Source of the DNA: Ianthella basta
Lineage: Eukaryota > Porifera > Demospongiae > Verongiida > Ianthellidae
Direction of reading: 5' to 3'
DNA length: 64,000 bases
NCBI GenBank assembly: GCA_964019415.1
Contig: OZ025868.1
Coordinates: 7,094,159-7,158,158, forward strand
Of the stretch, positions 34,251 to 48,832 are shown piece after piece. Within the stretch, counting starts at the first letter, position 1. Every line of letters starts with the position of its first letter. The translations under genes were made by a program, and so were the position numbers. The notes beneath the pieces were generated by a model that was not told where the DNA came from, searched no databases, and saw only the letters and a program-made list of their open reading frames with translations.

Positions 34251-34883
34251 ATTGCCTTGAAATGTACATTGTTGGGACCTTGCTGAACACAAAGTTGAAA
34301 GAGTGTATTCCATTTCAAATATTGTGTTATTCTTAATACTGCTAAGGACTCTATTTGTAAGGTACATCTGCTAATTGTCAGTTTGTGTTGAGGTGATACA
34401 TCTGTAATGTAAACTGTGATGCATACGTGTGTCCCTGTGTATGCCTACTGGTGTTGAATGTGTGCAGTGTTCAATAGAGTTAACCCCACAGTTAGCCTCA
34501 AAAGGATTGAATGCTAACACAGCATCACTGCTGACTGTGTACATGACCTTCTTGTAGTGTCAGTGAAACTGGTGCTGTTTATGAGTCTGGAGCATATTCA
34601 CCGCAGTCAATGAGTGAATGGGGTGTGTTGTTTGTATGGGTATAGCCCAATGTATGTATCATTAGGGTAGTAAGCAGGCCTCCATTGTATGCAATCATGC
34701 ATTTATCACAAGAACATTCTAATAACCTACATTTATGTCCTAGTGAGAGACACAATTGCACATTATTAAGAATGAAATATGTACTGTATGTGAAAGTGTA
34801 AATTAACATTGTATTTTAATACCAGCAGCTAAGGAAATCAACATCAAGCTATTTATTATACTATCATAAGAACACTTATATAC

Positions 34884-34960
34884 AGAAGCCAGACAGTGCA
34901 ACTAGTGACTGCCAGTAGCACAATGAGAAGTGCTGCAAGCCTCCACAGCTGCAAGACCAT
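34884..34960 (-). pseudogene. Orphan signal-peptide exon, third copy
   Basis: The leader and length (77 nt) match 5838-5914. The donor here reads GTATAT instead of GTAAGT because of a small insertion. No Ig exon follows before gene D's own first exon. Confidence 0.55.
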
Positions 34961-35323
34961 TGCTCTACAGCTGCACTTCCTCTCTCTGCAACTTCATTGC
35001 ACACAATAGTGTATACTAGCTGTGTGCATAGAGCTGTTCTTTCAGCTACATTTGCTGCGAGTCAATTGTTTCATTTCTGATATATTATATAATTTCATGT
35101 GTGCAGTACTTCACTTGATGCTATTTTTGTGAATTTCATCATTCACAGAAATAAAAGGTGAAATGCTTCCACAATAGCGCAATTGCAAATCTTGTTTTTT
35201 CCCATATGCAAGGAGTTCTCTGTTGCTGCCTCTCACTCTAAACTGTGCCAATCAATGCTGCCTGTTCCCCCATGACTTCAGCAGTTGCAATTGGAAAGGT
35301 TAATTGTGGAAAGGCTTTAAATT
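34961..35323. other. Intergenic, no gene seen
   Basis: Equivalent to 5915-6280. It ends abruptly at the truncated transposon boundary. Confidence 0.5.
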
Positions 35324-37105
<1,782 letters not shown>

Positions 37106-37831
37106 GTATCAATGCAACTGATGTACTCTTTCAAGAAAACTTTCTAAATACATAGCACTGCCCACAACAACTTCACAACGGCAAGATTTACAGTTCTGCA
37201 GCTCACTGCCTGTGTCAAGAGGTGCTGCAGTTTGTACCCTAAGCCATGGCAGTACTCTCCTGCTACAAGGGCAACACCATCTGTAGGCGAACAATGCTTG
37301 TGTGTTCTGCACCGAAGTACCATGAAGGACCCCAGCTAGGTCCAGTTCATTCTGATTGTATAATAGAGTCTTTACAAGACTAGCTAGCTAGTACTAGTAT
37401 AAATATAATCATGTACAGTGTATATGCAATTCAATATTTGCAGCTCAAGTGTGACTAGTTATATATTTCTTTCATGAAACTCTTCTTTGTATACTTTAAT
37501 ACAAGATTTAAGTATTGACTGCAGCTGGTTGTGATGCACTAAGTCTTAATATTAAGGCATGCCAGTATGCAATCCTTTAGCTATGTAGCTACCTATAGCT
37601 GGTGCATGCACGCGCTCGAGCTAGCTATAGCTACTTTGTTTGTGGTTGCTTCAGTTTCCTTCGATCGTCAGGTGGTCCCTTCAGCCTGGACCACCTGACG
37701 ATCGATGTGACGTACGCTACACATGATTGCAAATACGCACAATGGCAATTCTGTTCCAGAATATGCACTGCATGCTCAGCTGCCGTGCAGTTAGCAAAAG
37801 GGACTTCCCCCTTTGTCGCACTTTGAGGAAC
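37106..37831. other. Intergenic, with hairpin at 37661-37704
   Basis: Equivalent to 8440-9164. Only short unsupported frames are present. Confidence 0.45.
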
Positions 37832-37909
37832 ATGGCGGCTCGAAGGAGTTCGACAGCCACTCTAACTTGTAACTCTTCAGTTCCTGAACTTCCCAGAAAT
37901 TCGACCCCA
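37832..37909 (+). CDS. Candidate first exon, third copy
   Basis: This encodes MAARRSSTATLTCNSSVPEL and six further residues, followed by GTGAGT. The length (78 nt) and phase are conserved with 9165-9242 and 27797-27874, and all nine or so differences among the copies are substitutions. This is weak support for constraint, because the copies are young. Confidence 0.33.
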
Positions 37910-38475
37910 GTGAGTGTTGATGGCCAACTCTTCTTGTAAATATTCTTGTTTGGAGGAGAACTAACGAGGGTAAAGATGTTATTTAATAGCAAAAATAACA
38001 TGCATACGGCCCCTGTTGTTCCCAATTGCAAGCGCCCGCATATGGCACCAGGGCATGACGCTACGCCTCAATCGATACCTGTATGCAGTAGATGCACGTA
38101 GGTGTGGTGCGTGCATGTGGTCTCATGGAGTATTTATGCAGATACCAAGTGCAGTTCCACCATAGATCTATGTTTCCACTAATGCACTAGCTGCATATAT
38201 GGCTTCCTGTTTGTATCACGGAGAAGGACCTAGCTACATTAAATCTTATCTAGCATATTAATTTATGGATTAAGTAAACCATTTGAGCTTTGATTTTGTT
38301 GAAACAGCAATTCAATAATGAGTTTACCAATCCTACAGATATGGTGAGGTACCGTTAGCTGTTTCAAGTACTGTTGCAGAAATACTGGATGTTACCAATG
38401 CAAGTGTTCTAGTAAGAAAATGCAGGTTCAATGCCCTTGATATAGTCAGGTAGCAAGGTATTGATGCATCGGCCT
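37910..38475. other. 3' flank of gene E, no gene seen
   Basis: Equivalent to 9243-9797. No coding exon is supported. Confidence 0.5.
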
Positions 38476-41400
38476 TCACTGTATGTAGTCGTAGAGGCTC
38501 TCAACGGCCATTGACTTCCTTCCAGTGACATCATGGTACATGATGTCCATGTTCACCAGCACATTCCTGTTCTCCCCAAAGTCGCTGTGCTCCACATAAG
38601 CTGGAGGAGCAGCAGCACCTCCATACACTGGGTTGTGGGTCATCTCAATGGGAGGTGCAGGAGGGGGAGGGGGAGGGGAATGGATGGGGAAATGGTGAGC
38701 CTTGGACCTGTTCTTCTTTGCTGGTTGGAGAGGATGGAAGGCAGAGCAATAGTGCATAAATCTCATGCAGCTAGCTAGTAACTACATATAATTATATTAG
38801 ATTATTGAGTCTATGTCACATTATTGGTAAATGACACTGACACTGATGTGAATCAGGGACAATGTGATTGAGATGCATGCTGTGGTAACAGTATGAACAT
38901 GAGTGTTTGTGAGCTTTCGCAGGGAAACAGGAAAATTATGTAAGACATTTCAAACACAAAGGCCTTTTTCAGTTACAACACTACTGCATATCAATCAGGG
39001 AATGGTTGCTCTGAAGGCACAGCAGCTCAAGTTCTACTGTAACTCGGGCAGCGGCAGAGGGGGGGGGGGGAGGGGGGGGGCAGGAGGGGCTTGAGCTCCT
39101 CACTCTGAAGCTAAACCCTCCAAAAATTTTGTAGCCAGACTAACACTATTCAGCTTAGAGTTAGGGTTAGGGAGTACATTCAACAAATTTATCATGAGTA
39201 AGTTTACCTGTTTCATAGTACACTGAAATCACTGTGTAGTACTTCCTACATCGTGTATATGCACCTTCCAAGATAGAGCTCCCCCCTCCCCCACCTTTAG
39301 GAGCTGCCACCCTGTAACTGCTACTCAAATTGCAACTTGTTGCATCCTGGTCCACCCATTGACATTGTACCCGCCATGGATAGTACTATCCATGACCCCA
39401 CCCATAGTTCTCCTTTTACCCCACCCACTCACAGTTCTCGTCACTTTCTTGTAGACCACACCCACAGCTCTTTTTTGACCACACCCCTTTCTTCTTGACC
39501 CCATCCACAGCTCACCTTTGACCCCAAAATGGATGACAACCCCGATGAGTATGATGGTCAGTAGGTACACTGCCACTCCTGTGATACTCCCAATCACAAC
39601 ATTGATGTAGCTAGGAGCATCTGTGGGTGATAGTCACAATGCAGTGAATGGAATAACTGTACATTTGGTAAGTGGCAAAGCATGTCAGTTTTGATGTGGG
39701 TGTATGCCTAAAGATGTCATTAATGCTTTAATTCTTATTATTTAACAATAATTTAATTTTACTGATGAGTATATCTGTCAATTAAAATTATGAGCATTCA
39801 GAATGGTTTCAGTGAACGTGTCTGAACTGTCACCTGAGGGAGAGTTATAATCTATAGGTGTGTGCATTACAGAGGTAGACTGAAATGTTTGGTGCTTTTG
39901 CAACCAGTGAGGCTGACTACTTTAGAGACAACAGCCTATTAGTGTATGTACAATGGTCACTGCAGAAGCAGGATTCACTGTATGGCACTCACTCAGCCTT
40001 CAATCTGTTCTATAATGTCACAGTATATTTATATGTATTTATATATGTCGCTGAATGACTCATCTTCAACTACTAATGTACCAAACCATGTCATGTCAAA
40101 GCCACAAGTGTTTGACACTCTGCCAACTACCAGGACTGTGCTGTGTCATTGTTAGGTATACCTGTGGGTGGATCAGCCGATGGAGTTGTTGTCGTATCAC
40201 CAAATGGATTAGCAACCCCTGCTGTTGGTGAGGGTTGTGTTGTCTGTGTGGCACTTGCTCTGAAAGAGGTTGCCTGCATTGTAAAGAGGATAGGTGCACA
40301 ATGACTACTGTAGACAGTGTAATTTGTATCAATTGTTAATTATCATGCTTCAGTGAATGCTTATTGTCAATGTTGTTTCTGATCATTTGTGTTCTTAGAC
40401 GCTTTCACACTCCATCGAGCTGTACACGTGTGCTTCATTATTTATGCAGCTGAATCTAACATCTGGAATATAACGTTGGTTGTGGGTGGTTTCTAATCAA
40501 GAAAAGCTCAGAATAGCAATATCAGAATATTGAATTTGTGCATTTCTTAATGAATGACCTGGCAGAAAATGAAAGTACTGTAGCTATAGCCAGGGCCCGT
40601 ATTGCTATAGCCCAGGCTCTTATTGCTGTAGCCAGGGCCCTTATTGCTATAGCCCAGGCTCTTATTGCTATAGCCCAGGCCCTTATTGCTGTAGTCAGGG
40701 CCCTTATTGCTGCTCAGTATGTGTATTGACATACTTTAATGCATTGTTCTTTGTATAGCCTGTGCTGGTACCATAGTAATGTTATGCTCATCTACACCAG
40801 TAACATCAGTGACAAGACAGACAATGCCACTACACCTTGCTTGAATGTAGTTCTGAATTAGCACTGTTTGGTGTCACAGTGCCAATTCCAATTTTCAAGG
40901 CAACAGTTGTTGGCATGGCGACATTTGTTGTTATGGCAACTTTGGATGTCACACCAATTATTTTGCTTGCATTAAGAGGAGGAGCTGTGGTTGCCATGGT
41001 GACATGAGTTGTGGTGGGACTCATTGTAGCAACACTGTAAACTGCTTGAATACTGCTGTCAAGTGTAGGGACCATCTTGCTTGTGTGGGAGACACTCGAC
41101 ATTTGTGTTGTTGCCATGACAATGGATGTAGTAGCATGTGTATTACTCACCAGTGTAGCAGCTGTGGTAGAGCTGGTCTGAGATGGATCTGTTTGAATGA
41201 ATGGCATGAAGTATATAGCATGTTAATATGCATAAGCTATGTGGTTTAGTGTACGTATGTATGTGTGTGTACAATGTGTTTGAGGGAAATTCTTATTAAC
41301 ATAGTATCCCTCCAAGCTCATGCTGTAAACTATTGTAATAGCTATAATATATACGAGCAAGCACAGCCTTCGGCCGCGCTCGCTCCGCGTTGCGTCACTC

Positions 41401-43206
41401 AGTGTATAACGCAGGCCATCCATCACCATTTGGGTGATTGCAGCTGGGTGACACTGCCTGGGTATAGTGCTGATCTTGTTTGCATTGTCATGCACTTGCG
41501 TGCACATATAGCTACATATAGCTACACCATGTCAAAACTATTGCTTGGTCATGTCTTTCCTTAGCCAATAAGGCAGTGCCGAAGCCAAGCATGCAAGCTT
41601 GCTGCCCAATAGTTTACTTCACCATAGAGAAAGGGCTTTCAGCAGCCCCGAGCGCTGACAGCTAAAGTACCCTAATAAACGAAACATAAATAGTTCAAAT
41701 ACCCACGTACCGATAGCCAGAGCAATTCCCTCGCACCAGAAAATAACAGTAAACTTCTGCGCAAGTGCGCGTTGCGCCTGGAAGACCCAAACTGAGAAGC
41801 GAGGAGTGTCTAAGAGACGGCTGGCTGCGAGGCACATGCAGACTGCCAGAGCAGCCATGTTTGTGGTTATGTCATTGCGTTGCCCAATCAAATGCCCGTA
41901 CAAGCGAAAGAACGAACGCACAGACTAGAAAAGATTATTAAGGATATAGGCAAATTGATTCTAAAGTATGTGTAATTATGTTGAAACTGATTTGAGAGCA
42001 ATCACATACCATACCTACGTAGATGAACACCAATAACAGGTTACTTCAACCATGAAGGTCTTAGTCAGTCCATATTTTGTTATCATATACAACAGTTACT
42101 ACCAAAGTTCTTCATCATTGGGAATTTCTCCGTTCATAGTTCATCAATGCTGCGTGATTAATTTTCAAAGCAATTTCAATGTATCTCTGTACAATGTAAC
42201 AATGGACCTATCTCTATAGCTTTTCTGTCGTATGCAGTTGTTGCATACATATGCCAGAGTGAGTGTAAGTGTTAGCCAGCATGCAACACAGGTTAATGAT
42301 CTACTCACCCTCACCAGCTCCATCTGTCCCCTCCTCATCTGTGGTAGTCCCTCCAGTAGTGGGGTCTAACACAATGGGAGTGTTGAAGGTACAACTGTGA
42401 CTCTTTTTTGTGTGTTTTAGACTGTGCAAGTAAATAAGTTGATGTTGATAAGATGTGTGTCGCTTTCTAGCTTGCTGTCCTCTCACCTGTATGCACAGTG
42501 CTACATGCATTGTTTTGATAGCTGCTACCTTTTTGCTACAGAATGTGCCCATGCTGTCTGTGAAAAGTGTTGCCCACCTCTGACAATCAATGTCACTGTC
42601 CCACTCTCCTCTTCTGTGTTGGACGGCTTAATATAGCACTGATATGTGGTGCCATTATACTCCACTGACACATTGGGGAGAGTGAGGTTATAAGTAGCTG
42701 CACATCCACTGCTAGTGACTGTAACATTGTGGTTGTGTTCGTAGTTGCTCAGTTCTGTCTCCAAATTGTTTGATTCAAAGTCATCCCCATTGATGGTGAA
42801 GTAAGGTTGGCTCAATGCTGGTCCCCCAGTGTAGCTGCACTGGATCACGACTTCATCACCAATATTCACTTCATTGCCTCCAATAATGCTAATATCTGCA
42901 GTAGCAGGGCCACCTGCATACACAGAACATTGCATCTGTGTTTGAGAGCAGTCTACAGATTGTCAGGACAACCTTCAATTAACCTAGCAGGCGAGCAGGC
43001 TCAATTGTACATTGTTATGGATGGAATACGTAGAAATGTGAATTGACATTGTATAATAATGTCAGCTGAAGAAATCAACATTAGGCTATTAATTATTTTA
43101 TTGTACTAGTTTTATTGAAACACTTACAAAATGAGCCTGCAACCTTTCCAGTGATTCCCAGTAGCACAATGAGAAGTGCTGTAGTCTTCCACAGCTGCCA
43201 GGCCAT
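38476..43206 (-). CDS. Gene E: Ig-stalk-TM receptor with ITIM-like tail
   Basis: Exons in transcript order are signal peptide 43206-43128, Ig 42913-42578, hinge 42365-42315, stalk1 41188-40836, stalk2 40273-40162, TM 39620-39516 and tail 38720-38476. The total is 1281 nt, 426 aa, with consistent phases. The Ig exon is nearly identical to gene D, while stalk2 and the TM-tail intron are closer to gene B. This mosaic fits past exchange between copies. The tail keeps the proline run, NPVY, IMYHDV and SLYDYI. The intron upstream of stalk1 holds the same roughly 0.6-kb insert as gene D. Both are minus-strand, about 10 kb apart. Confidence 0.86.
40580..40713. repeat. Intronic minisatellite of gene E
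   Basis: About seven units, the longest of these arrays. The flanking sequence between the array and the stalk1 exon is about 100 bp shorter than in genes B and D. Confidence 0.85.
41344..41946. mobile_element. Roughly 0.6-kb insertion in a gene E intron
   Basis: Orthologous to 31094-31704, with the same boundaries and a few substitutions and small indels. Confidence 0.7.
41711..41858 (-). CDS. Candidate alternative first exon within the gene E intron
   Basis: A 49-codon frame of the same length and donor phase as 31468-31615. Visible differences include Leu to Pro and Ile to Phe, with no stop or frameshift. It is phase-compatible with stalk1 at 41188. Confidence 0.4.
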
Positions 43207-44740
43207 TGCTCTACAGCTGCACGAGCTCTCTCGACAACTCCAAACAATGGTGTGCTAGCTGGATATAGAGCTGTGCATCCAGCTATTGTATGTACTGTTG
43301 AGTCAATTGTTTCATTTTTGATGTGTAAGGTGTGTACAAACAAATTCATGTGATGCTATTTTGAAAATTTAATGAATTAGTCAACATTCATAAAAATATT
43401 TATGTGAAAATGCTTTCAAAAGGGCCCAACTGCAAATCGTGTCAGTGCAAGCTGTCTGTTGTTGCTGCCTCTTACTCCAAATTTCCTCATCAATGCTTCG
43501 ATCCTGCTAGTACAAACACTCTATATGCACCTGTGGTAGTTATATTCTGCAACTTGCGCTGGGGCACTCTTGCATCTTGATGGTAATGGAATGGACCTTC
43601 ACTGACTCTGTGCAGATCTGCTCCCATACAATTGTTCCAGTGGATCTGGTTTAAAAGGTCATACTATCTGCTTTGGTTTAGTGCTTTTCTTGTGCTTAAC
43701 ATACTGTAACACCTGCATGGGATGAATCTTGTTAGATATGAGTTCAATATGTTTACTAGTTTCTCCAGCAACTGTTTGCTTGCCATGGTTGCAGGGCACT
43801 TGACTTAGGTAACGTTTTGGAACAAGCCATTTTGCTGCTGTTTTATCTGAGTGTATTCGTCAGACCAGGTCAAAACATCATTGTTGTTGCATGACTCTGA
43901 TAGAAAGAGGGCCAGCCAGAGCATCAATTAAGGAGTAGAATAATGAACAATCCTCCAAGTGTTCATGAGTTGAAGTAGTCGTAGATCTTAGTCAAGTGCT
44001 CACTCCTGGAGTGTGGTTTGTTATACTGTCCAGTAAGTGCCTATAAGCGTAGAAGGGGAGGGATGATCTAGTGGCACCAAAGACTGAGTAACATCTAGTC
44101 CACCAATCAGATGGATTTCACAGAATCCCATGTGTCCCAACTGTTTGTCCTTTTCCACGCCTGTAGGCGCATACTTGGGATGGTCTAGCAAGCCTGACTA
44201 GTGTCTTGATACACTCCTGTTTCATACTAAACTGAGCATGCATGAATGTTCAGTGTGATTAACATAATGAATCAGTCTAATTAGAAGCTTACAGCTCTTT
44301 TGTCAGATCCTATTGCCTTGAAATGTACATTGTTGGGACCTTGCTGAACACAAAGTTGAAAGAGTGTATGCCATTTCAAATATTGTGTTATTCTTAATAC
44401 TGCTAAGGACTCTATTTATAAGGTACATCTGCTAATTGTCAGTTTGTGTTGAGTGAGGTGATACATCTGTAATGTAAACTGTGATGCATACGTGTGTCCC
44501 TGTGTATGCCTACTGGTGTTGAATGTGTGCACCATTCAATGGAGTTAACCCCACAGTTAACCTTAAAAGGATTGAATGCTAACACAGCATTCACTGCTGA
44601 CTGTGTACATGACCTTCTTGTAGTGTCAGTGAAACTGGTACTGTTTACAAGTCTGGAGCATATTCACGGCAGTCAATGGGTGAATGGGGTGTGTTGTTTG
44701 TATGGGTATAGCCCAATGTATGTATCATTGCTGTGTTAAC
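43207..44740. other. Upstream block of gene E
   Basis: Matches 32958-34720 but lacks the 98-bp insert and an internal piece near 43507, which truncates the relic ORF. The block ends near 44740, where family 2-type sequence begins. There is no orphan signal exon here. Confidence 0.45.
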
Positions 44741-45331
44741 CAAACCTACATGGCGTGCAATCATGCAGTTATCACTAAGCTACATAGCGCCCCCGCCACC
44801 CACATACAGTGAGACCTCTTCCATTGAACAGAAGAGACATTGTATTTCATTATGGAATATGTAGGCACACATGATTACAGCATGCCTCATGATCAACGTG
44901 CTGGGTAGAGTGCATTCAGTACCTTTTAATACGAAGTGTATAACAGTTGGTGAACTGCTGCACTATTAAAGCAGCATATCAAGCTAGTTTGTCATAGCAT
45001 TTAGTCCAATGATTTATATTATTATACTATATAGAACATGATTCCCTGTGTGATATCTTATCTGCGTACGTGCATAAAATCTGCACAATACATACTATAA
45101 GCAATGAGCTCTGGGGTACACTGTACGTGTCTGCACTTACGGGAGAATGCAAAGTCTTTGCAGCACAATGTGCGATTCTAGTCACGTGAACCCATATGAA
45201 TGGGCATGGCAGCATGAGTATGTCACCTTTTTGGAGGGGTCTCATTGGTGAATGTGATCAGCTTCTTCTATGGTTCGGAGTGTTCGTTTATGTTGCAAAG
45301 ATTCCGCGATCTCCTGTATCAGGTACTGTAC

Positions 45332-45435
45332 CCATGCAATGCAGTTATAGCAACACCACAGACAGCTCCCACAGCTTCAGTTACCGGTAATGTGATTGCC
45401 ATGGGAACCACATATTGCTGGCCACACCTCCAGCT
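45332..45435 (-). pseudogene. TM exon relic, family 2 type
   Basis: On the minus strand YVVPMAITLPVTEAVGAVCG lies between an AG acceptor and a GTACAG donor. The exon is 104 nt and not a multiple of three, whereas the counterpart at 55577-55672 is 96 nt in phase 1-1. The 5' part has an insertion that breaks phase. Confidence 0.55.
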
Positions 45436-45875
45436 CTGTCATGACACAAGCATGCCATAACAGTCATCCCTCTGCGCCTCATCATATTGCACTCTCCACT
45501 TCTCTCCCACCTCACCCACTTGACAGCTGTTGCTCTGTATGAAAGTAGGCCAAACATTGGGACAAACATGTTGGGCATTAAAGAGAGTGTTTTTGTGGTG
45601 ATTTTGCTGCATTGACGGTGATGTGCTTAACAATATCAGCTTACTGTTGCTCTTTCCCATCCCATTCTCTAATTCTCAGCTGATCAGTGATTAAGGTAGT
45701 GTTTCATGCAAGTTTGGCTCATTGTTGCAAACAACACAACACACGATTGCCCGAAGGTGAGGTCCCAACACTCACTCAGATGCACAGACACATTCGATCA
45801 CACACTCGCTCACATGCATACACACATGTACTCACGCATACACTCATTAGTCGCAAGCACACATAAATACACATT

Positions 45876-46006
<131 letters not shown>

Positions 46007-46260
46007 TTTATGTCAATGCCCATGCAACTACAGACACATATGACTTGTACATGCACATGCTTATCTTGCAATGTATTGTTATACTGTATGACTACAATCA
46101 TATGTAGTCATAATATATGCCATTACATGATACGTTATCTTATAATTGGAATTATACTGCATTTGTCTTACAAAAGATGCAAATGATGTGCATAGTTTCT
46201 TGTGTTTCTGTGTTTGCCTGTTCTTGTGAAGGTCCTTACGAGTGAGCATGCTATCACCTG

Positions 46261-46406
46261 TCAGCCTGCTTCAACTTCATCTTGTGTGTTTTCTGTTCCG
46301 ATTGTGGCCACATTGATGTCTTTGCTGCTTGTGCTTTCTCCTTCAGTTTTGTAGTCTTCTTTGTGTAAGGCTTCACCATTGGGCGTTTCACTGAAGCTAC
46401 TGCTAG
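46261..46406 (-). pseudogene. Orphan gene X-type tail exon
   Basis: The exon is 146 nt, identical in length and phase to gene X's tail. It starts (A)SSSFSETPNGEALHKED and ends with a stop. It is intact, but the matching TM exon upstream is missing and the Ig exon is fused and frameshifted, so no functional gene can be assembled here. Confidence 0.75.
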
Positions 46407-46429
46407 CTGTGTTTGAAGTGTACGTGTTG

Positions 46430-46625
<196 letters not shown>

Positions 46626-46770
46626 GATGTGGGTGTGTGGGTGTGTATGAGTGTGTGTGGATGTGGGTGTGGGTGTGAGTGGGTGTGGCTGTGCATGTGC
46701 ATGTGTGTGCATGCACGTGCATGTGTGTGCATGCACGCGCATGTGTGTGTGGTGTGTGGGGGGAGGAGTG

Positions 46771-47321
46771 TGTGTGGGTGTACATTGAATGACTATTTAC
46801 TGAAACAATAACTGCAGTGCGAATGTACAGTAAGAGAATGTCTGAACAAGGTAGAAAGCACTATGTACCATTGTCTAGCTTGAAAGACACACTAGTGCTT
46901 TCACATATGCACAAGGATTCCAAATAGGCGCAATGGAGGAAAGGTCTGGGCTACACAAGACTAATGATACCTCACCATTAATACGTAAATAGTTATTCCA
47001 TTACCAATACAATGGAGTAACAGTGAATACACAGGCTGTTTTATATAGTACTCTGGCATACCTAATGTATAAATGAAAGAGTATGCATGAAAATTGTACA
47101 TGTGTACAATGTCATTGGAAGTGCCCCCATTGCCAATTCTATTGCTGAGTCTCATCATGTTTTAACTTTGTCAGTCATTGCGTGGGGTTCGAGGGATCAA
47201 GTGACCAGTTTTGACTCTCCTAAACTCAGTATAATTACATATAATTATTGAAAGCCTGTCTCCTTACTGATCTATAAGTGCACCAAATTGTATGACAGTG
47301 GCGTGCTGTATGCAAACTCAC
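46771..47321. other. Former TM and hinge intron region, no gene seen
   Basis: In the gene X locus the equivalent stretch holds the 84-nt TM exon and a 24-nt hinge exon. Neither is recognisable here. Confidence 0.5.
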
Positions 47322-47581
47322 CTATAATGTAGAGAGTCACTATGTTGCTATGGTAACGACCCATTCCATCAAACGGCACAAGAATGCACTGGTAGGTTGT
47401 CCCATTGTCACTTGGCTGAACCATTGGCAGTGTCAGGGAATAGTTGGCCCAAATGTAAGGCCCTTCTACACCCGTTGTGTACTGGTGCTTGTACTGAGAG
47501 AGCTCTGTTTCTTTTTGTTGTACTTCAAATGTGGGCCCTCATCAATGAAAATAGAAGCATCGTTAGCCCTGGTGAGGTAGC
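47322..47581 (-). pseudogene. Two Ig exons fused by internal deletion
   Basis: The 5' end (47581 downward) matches the start of gene X's first Ig exon (ASIFIDGGPTFEV type). The 3' end matches the end of its second Ig exon (YIWANYSLTLPMV, NGTTYQC, donor GTGAGT). The join lies near 47510-47525. The B-strand Cys region and the hinge between the exons are lost, and the 260-nt fusion is not a multiple of three. This is a deletion product, not a working domain. Confidence 0.8.
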
Positions 47582-47632
47582 CTATAAATAGGGTGGGTAT
47601 GTTATTCAGTCAGTAATCGTTTTTTAGTACCG

Positions 47633-47700
47633 TATACCACCTTGAAAATAAGACCACTTTTCACAGTCCAGAAGGTGGTCTTATTTCTGAGGTTCCATTG
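47633..47700. repeat. Imperfect inverted repeat (MITE-like)
   Basis: AATAAGACCAC faces GTGGTCTTATT across about 20 bases, with outer CCACCTTGAAA and TTCTGAGG partly matching. The equivalent position near 59035 lacks it. Confidence 0.6.
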
Positions 47701-47845
47701 TAGTGTATTTGAACCCAGTGAGATCCAGGTAGGATCCTATACATAATACATTTATCAGTCACATTTCCACTGAATGTCTATTTCCTGTTATGCTGCCATA
47801 TTCCTGTCTGCCCATTGACATAGGTCTCAATACGTAACTCAGTGT

Positions 47846-48002
47846 CACTCAGCAGTAGAATTTGAAGCCGAGGAGCTATCTTTGGTGGCATCATGTTCTG
47901 AGAGGAAGAGGCAGTCTTGTGCTGACACAAAGCCTTGCAAGGTGTGATCTCCTGCTGTGCAGTATTTGTATCTGCATTTGATGCATGTCACTATATACGT
48001 TT
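47846..48002 (-). pseudogene. Cys-rich frame, duplicate of 59191-59365
   Basis: The minus strand reads VTCIKCRYKYCTAGD, then a Ser/Thr-rich end, DSSSASNSTAE. The candidate donor has changed from GTGAGT to GTGACA. See the entry at 59191. Confidence 0.35.
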
Positions 48003-48832
48003 TCAACATATTATTATGTGCAACGGGGTTACTAGCCATAATTCAATTGGGTTCATTAGCACCTTCGTGAAGGAAGACAAAGGAATATACAGTACATATA
48101 ATGTAGTGTTTGTGCAGTGGCTAATTTGGCAGATTACCTAACGTAACGTGAACATGCATAGTATTTCCTTTCACCTGTAATTGAATTTTCCTCTTTTACC
48201 TTATGATATCTATGATTGTACAACAATTTGTGCCACTTTCCTGTTGGCATTAATTAACTAATTATGTGTGACATTGTTCACTCATGTGAATATCCTATCC
48301 CACGTACCAGGAAAGGTGCTTTAAATAGTTGCAAAGATTTGTTACTCTGTAATGCGTAGCCAGCTGATAAATGTTAATGATAAGGAATGTACTAAAATGA
48401 GACTTGGCCCAGTGCTGCTGGTGAGGAGTGGTATTCTCCGAAAAGACCTTCCAGCACAGTAATGGAAGCTCACTATATGGAGGTGAGTCGCCCCTTTTTC
48501 GACTAAATGATAAGAAATGCATTGGAATTAGGTTCCCAAAAAAAGGCCTGCTTATCGCTAGTGAATTTGAATTATTGCTTTGTTATGGAATGCTTCAATT
48601 GCAGCCATGCGCACTCTATAAGAGTGCCTAGAGTGTGTGTCGTGCTATATATACTATGCCATGCAAGTTAATTTGCAAAATTACACACACAATGTAATGC
48701 GTTATACTAGCTACTATACACACTAGCTACATATGAATACAAGTCTAAGTCCTTAATGAGCAGTATCTGCTGTACATCATATTTTAGTACTGCATATCAC
48801 TGCATGCATGCAGTACTAAACTCAACTACGAC

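Noticed and set aside
47160..47230. tRNA-like ggttcgagggatc segment
   Set aside because: It resembles a B-box only. No acceptor stem or anticodon arm can be folded around it.
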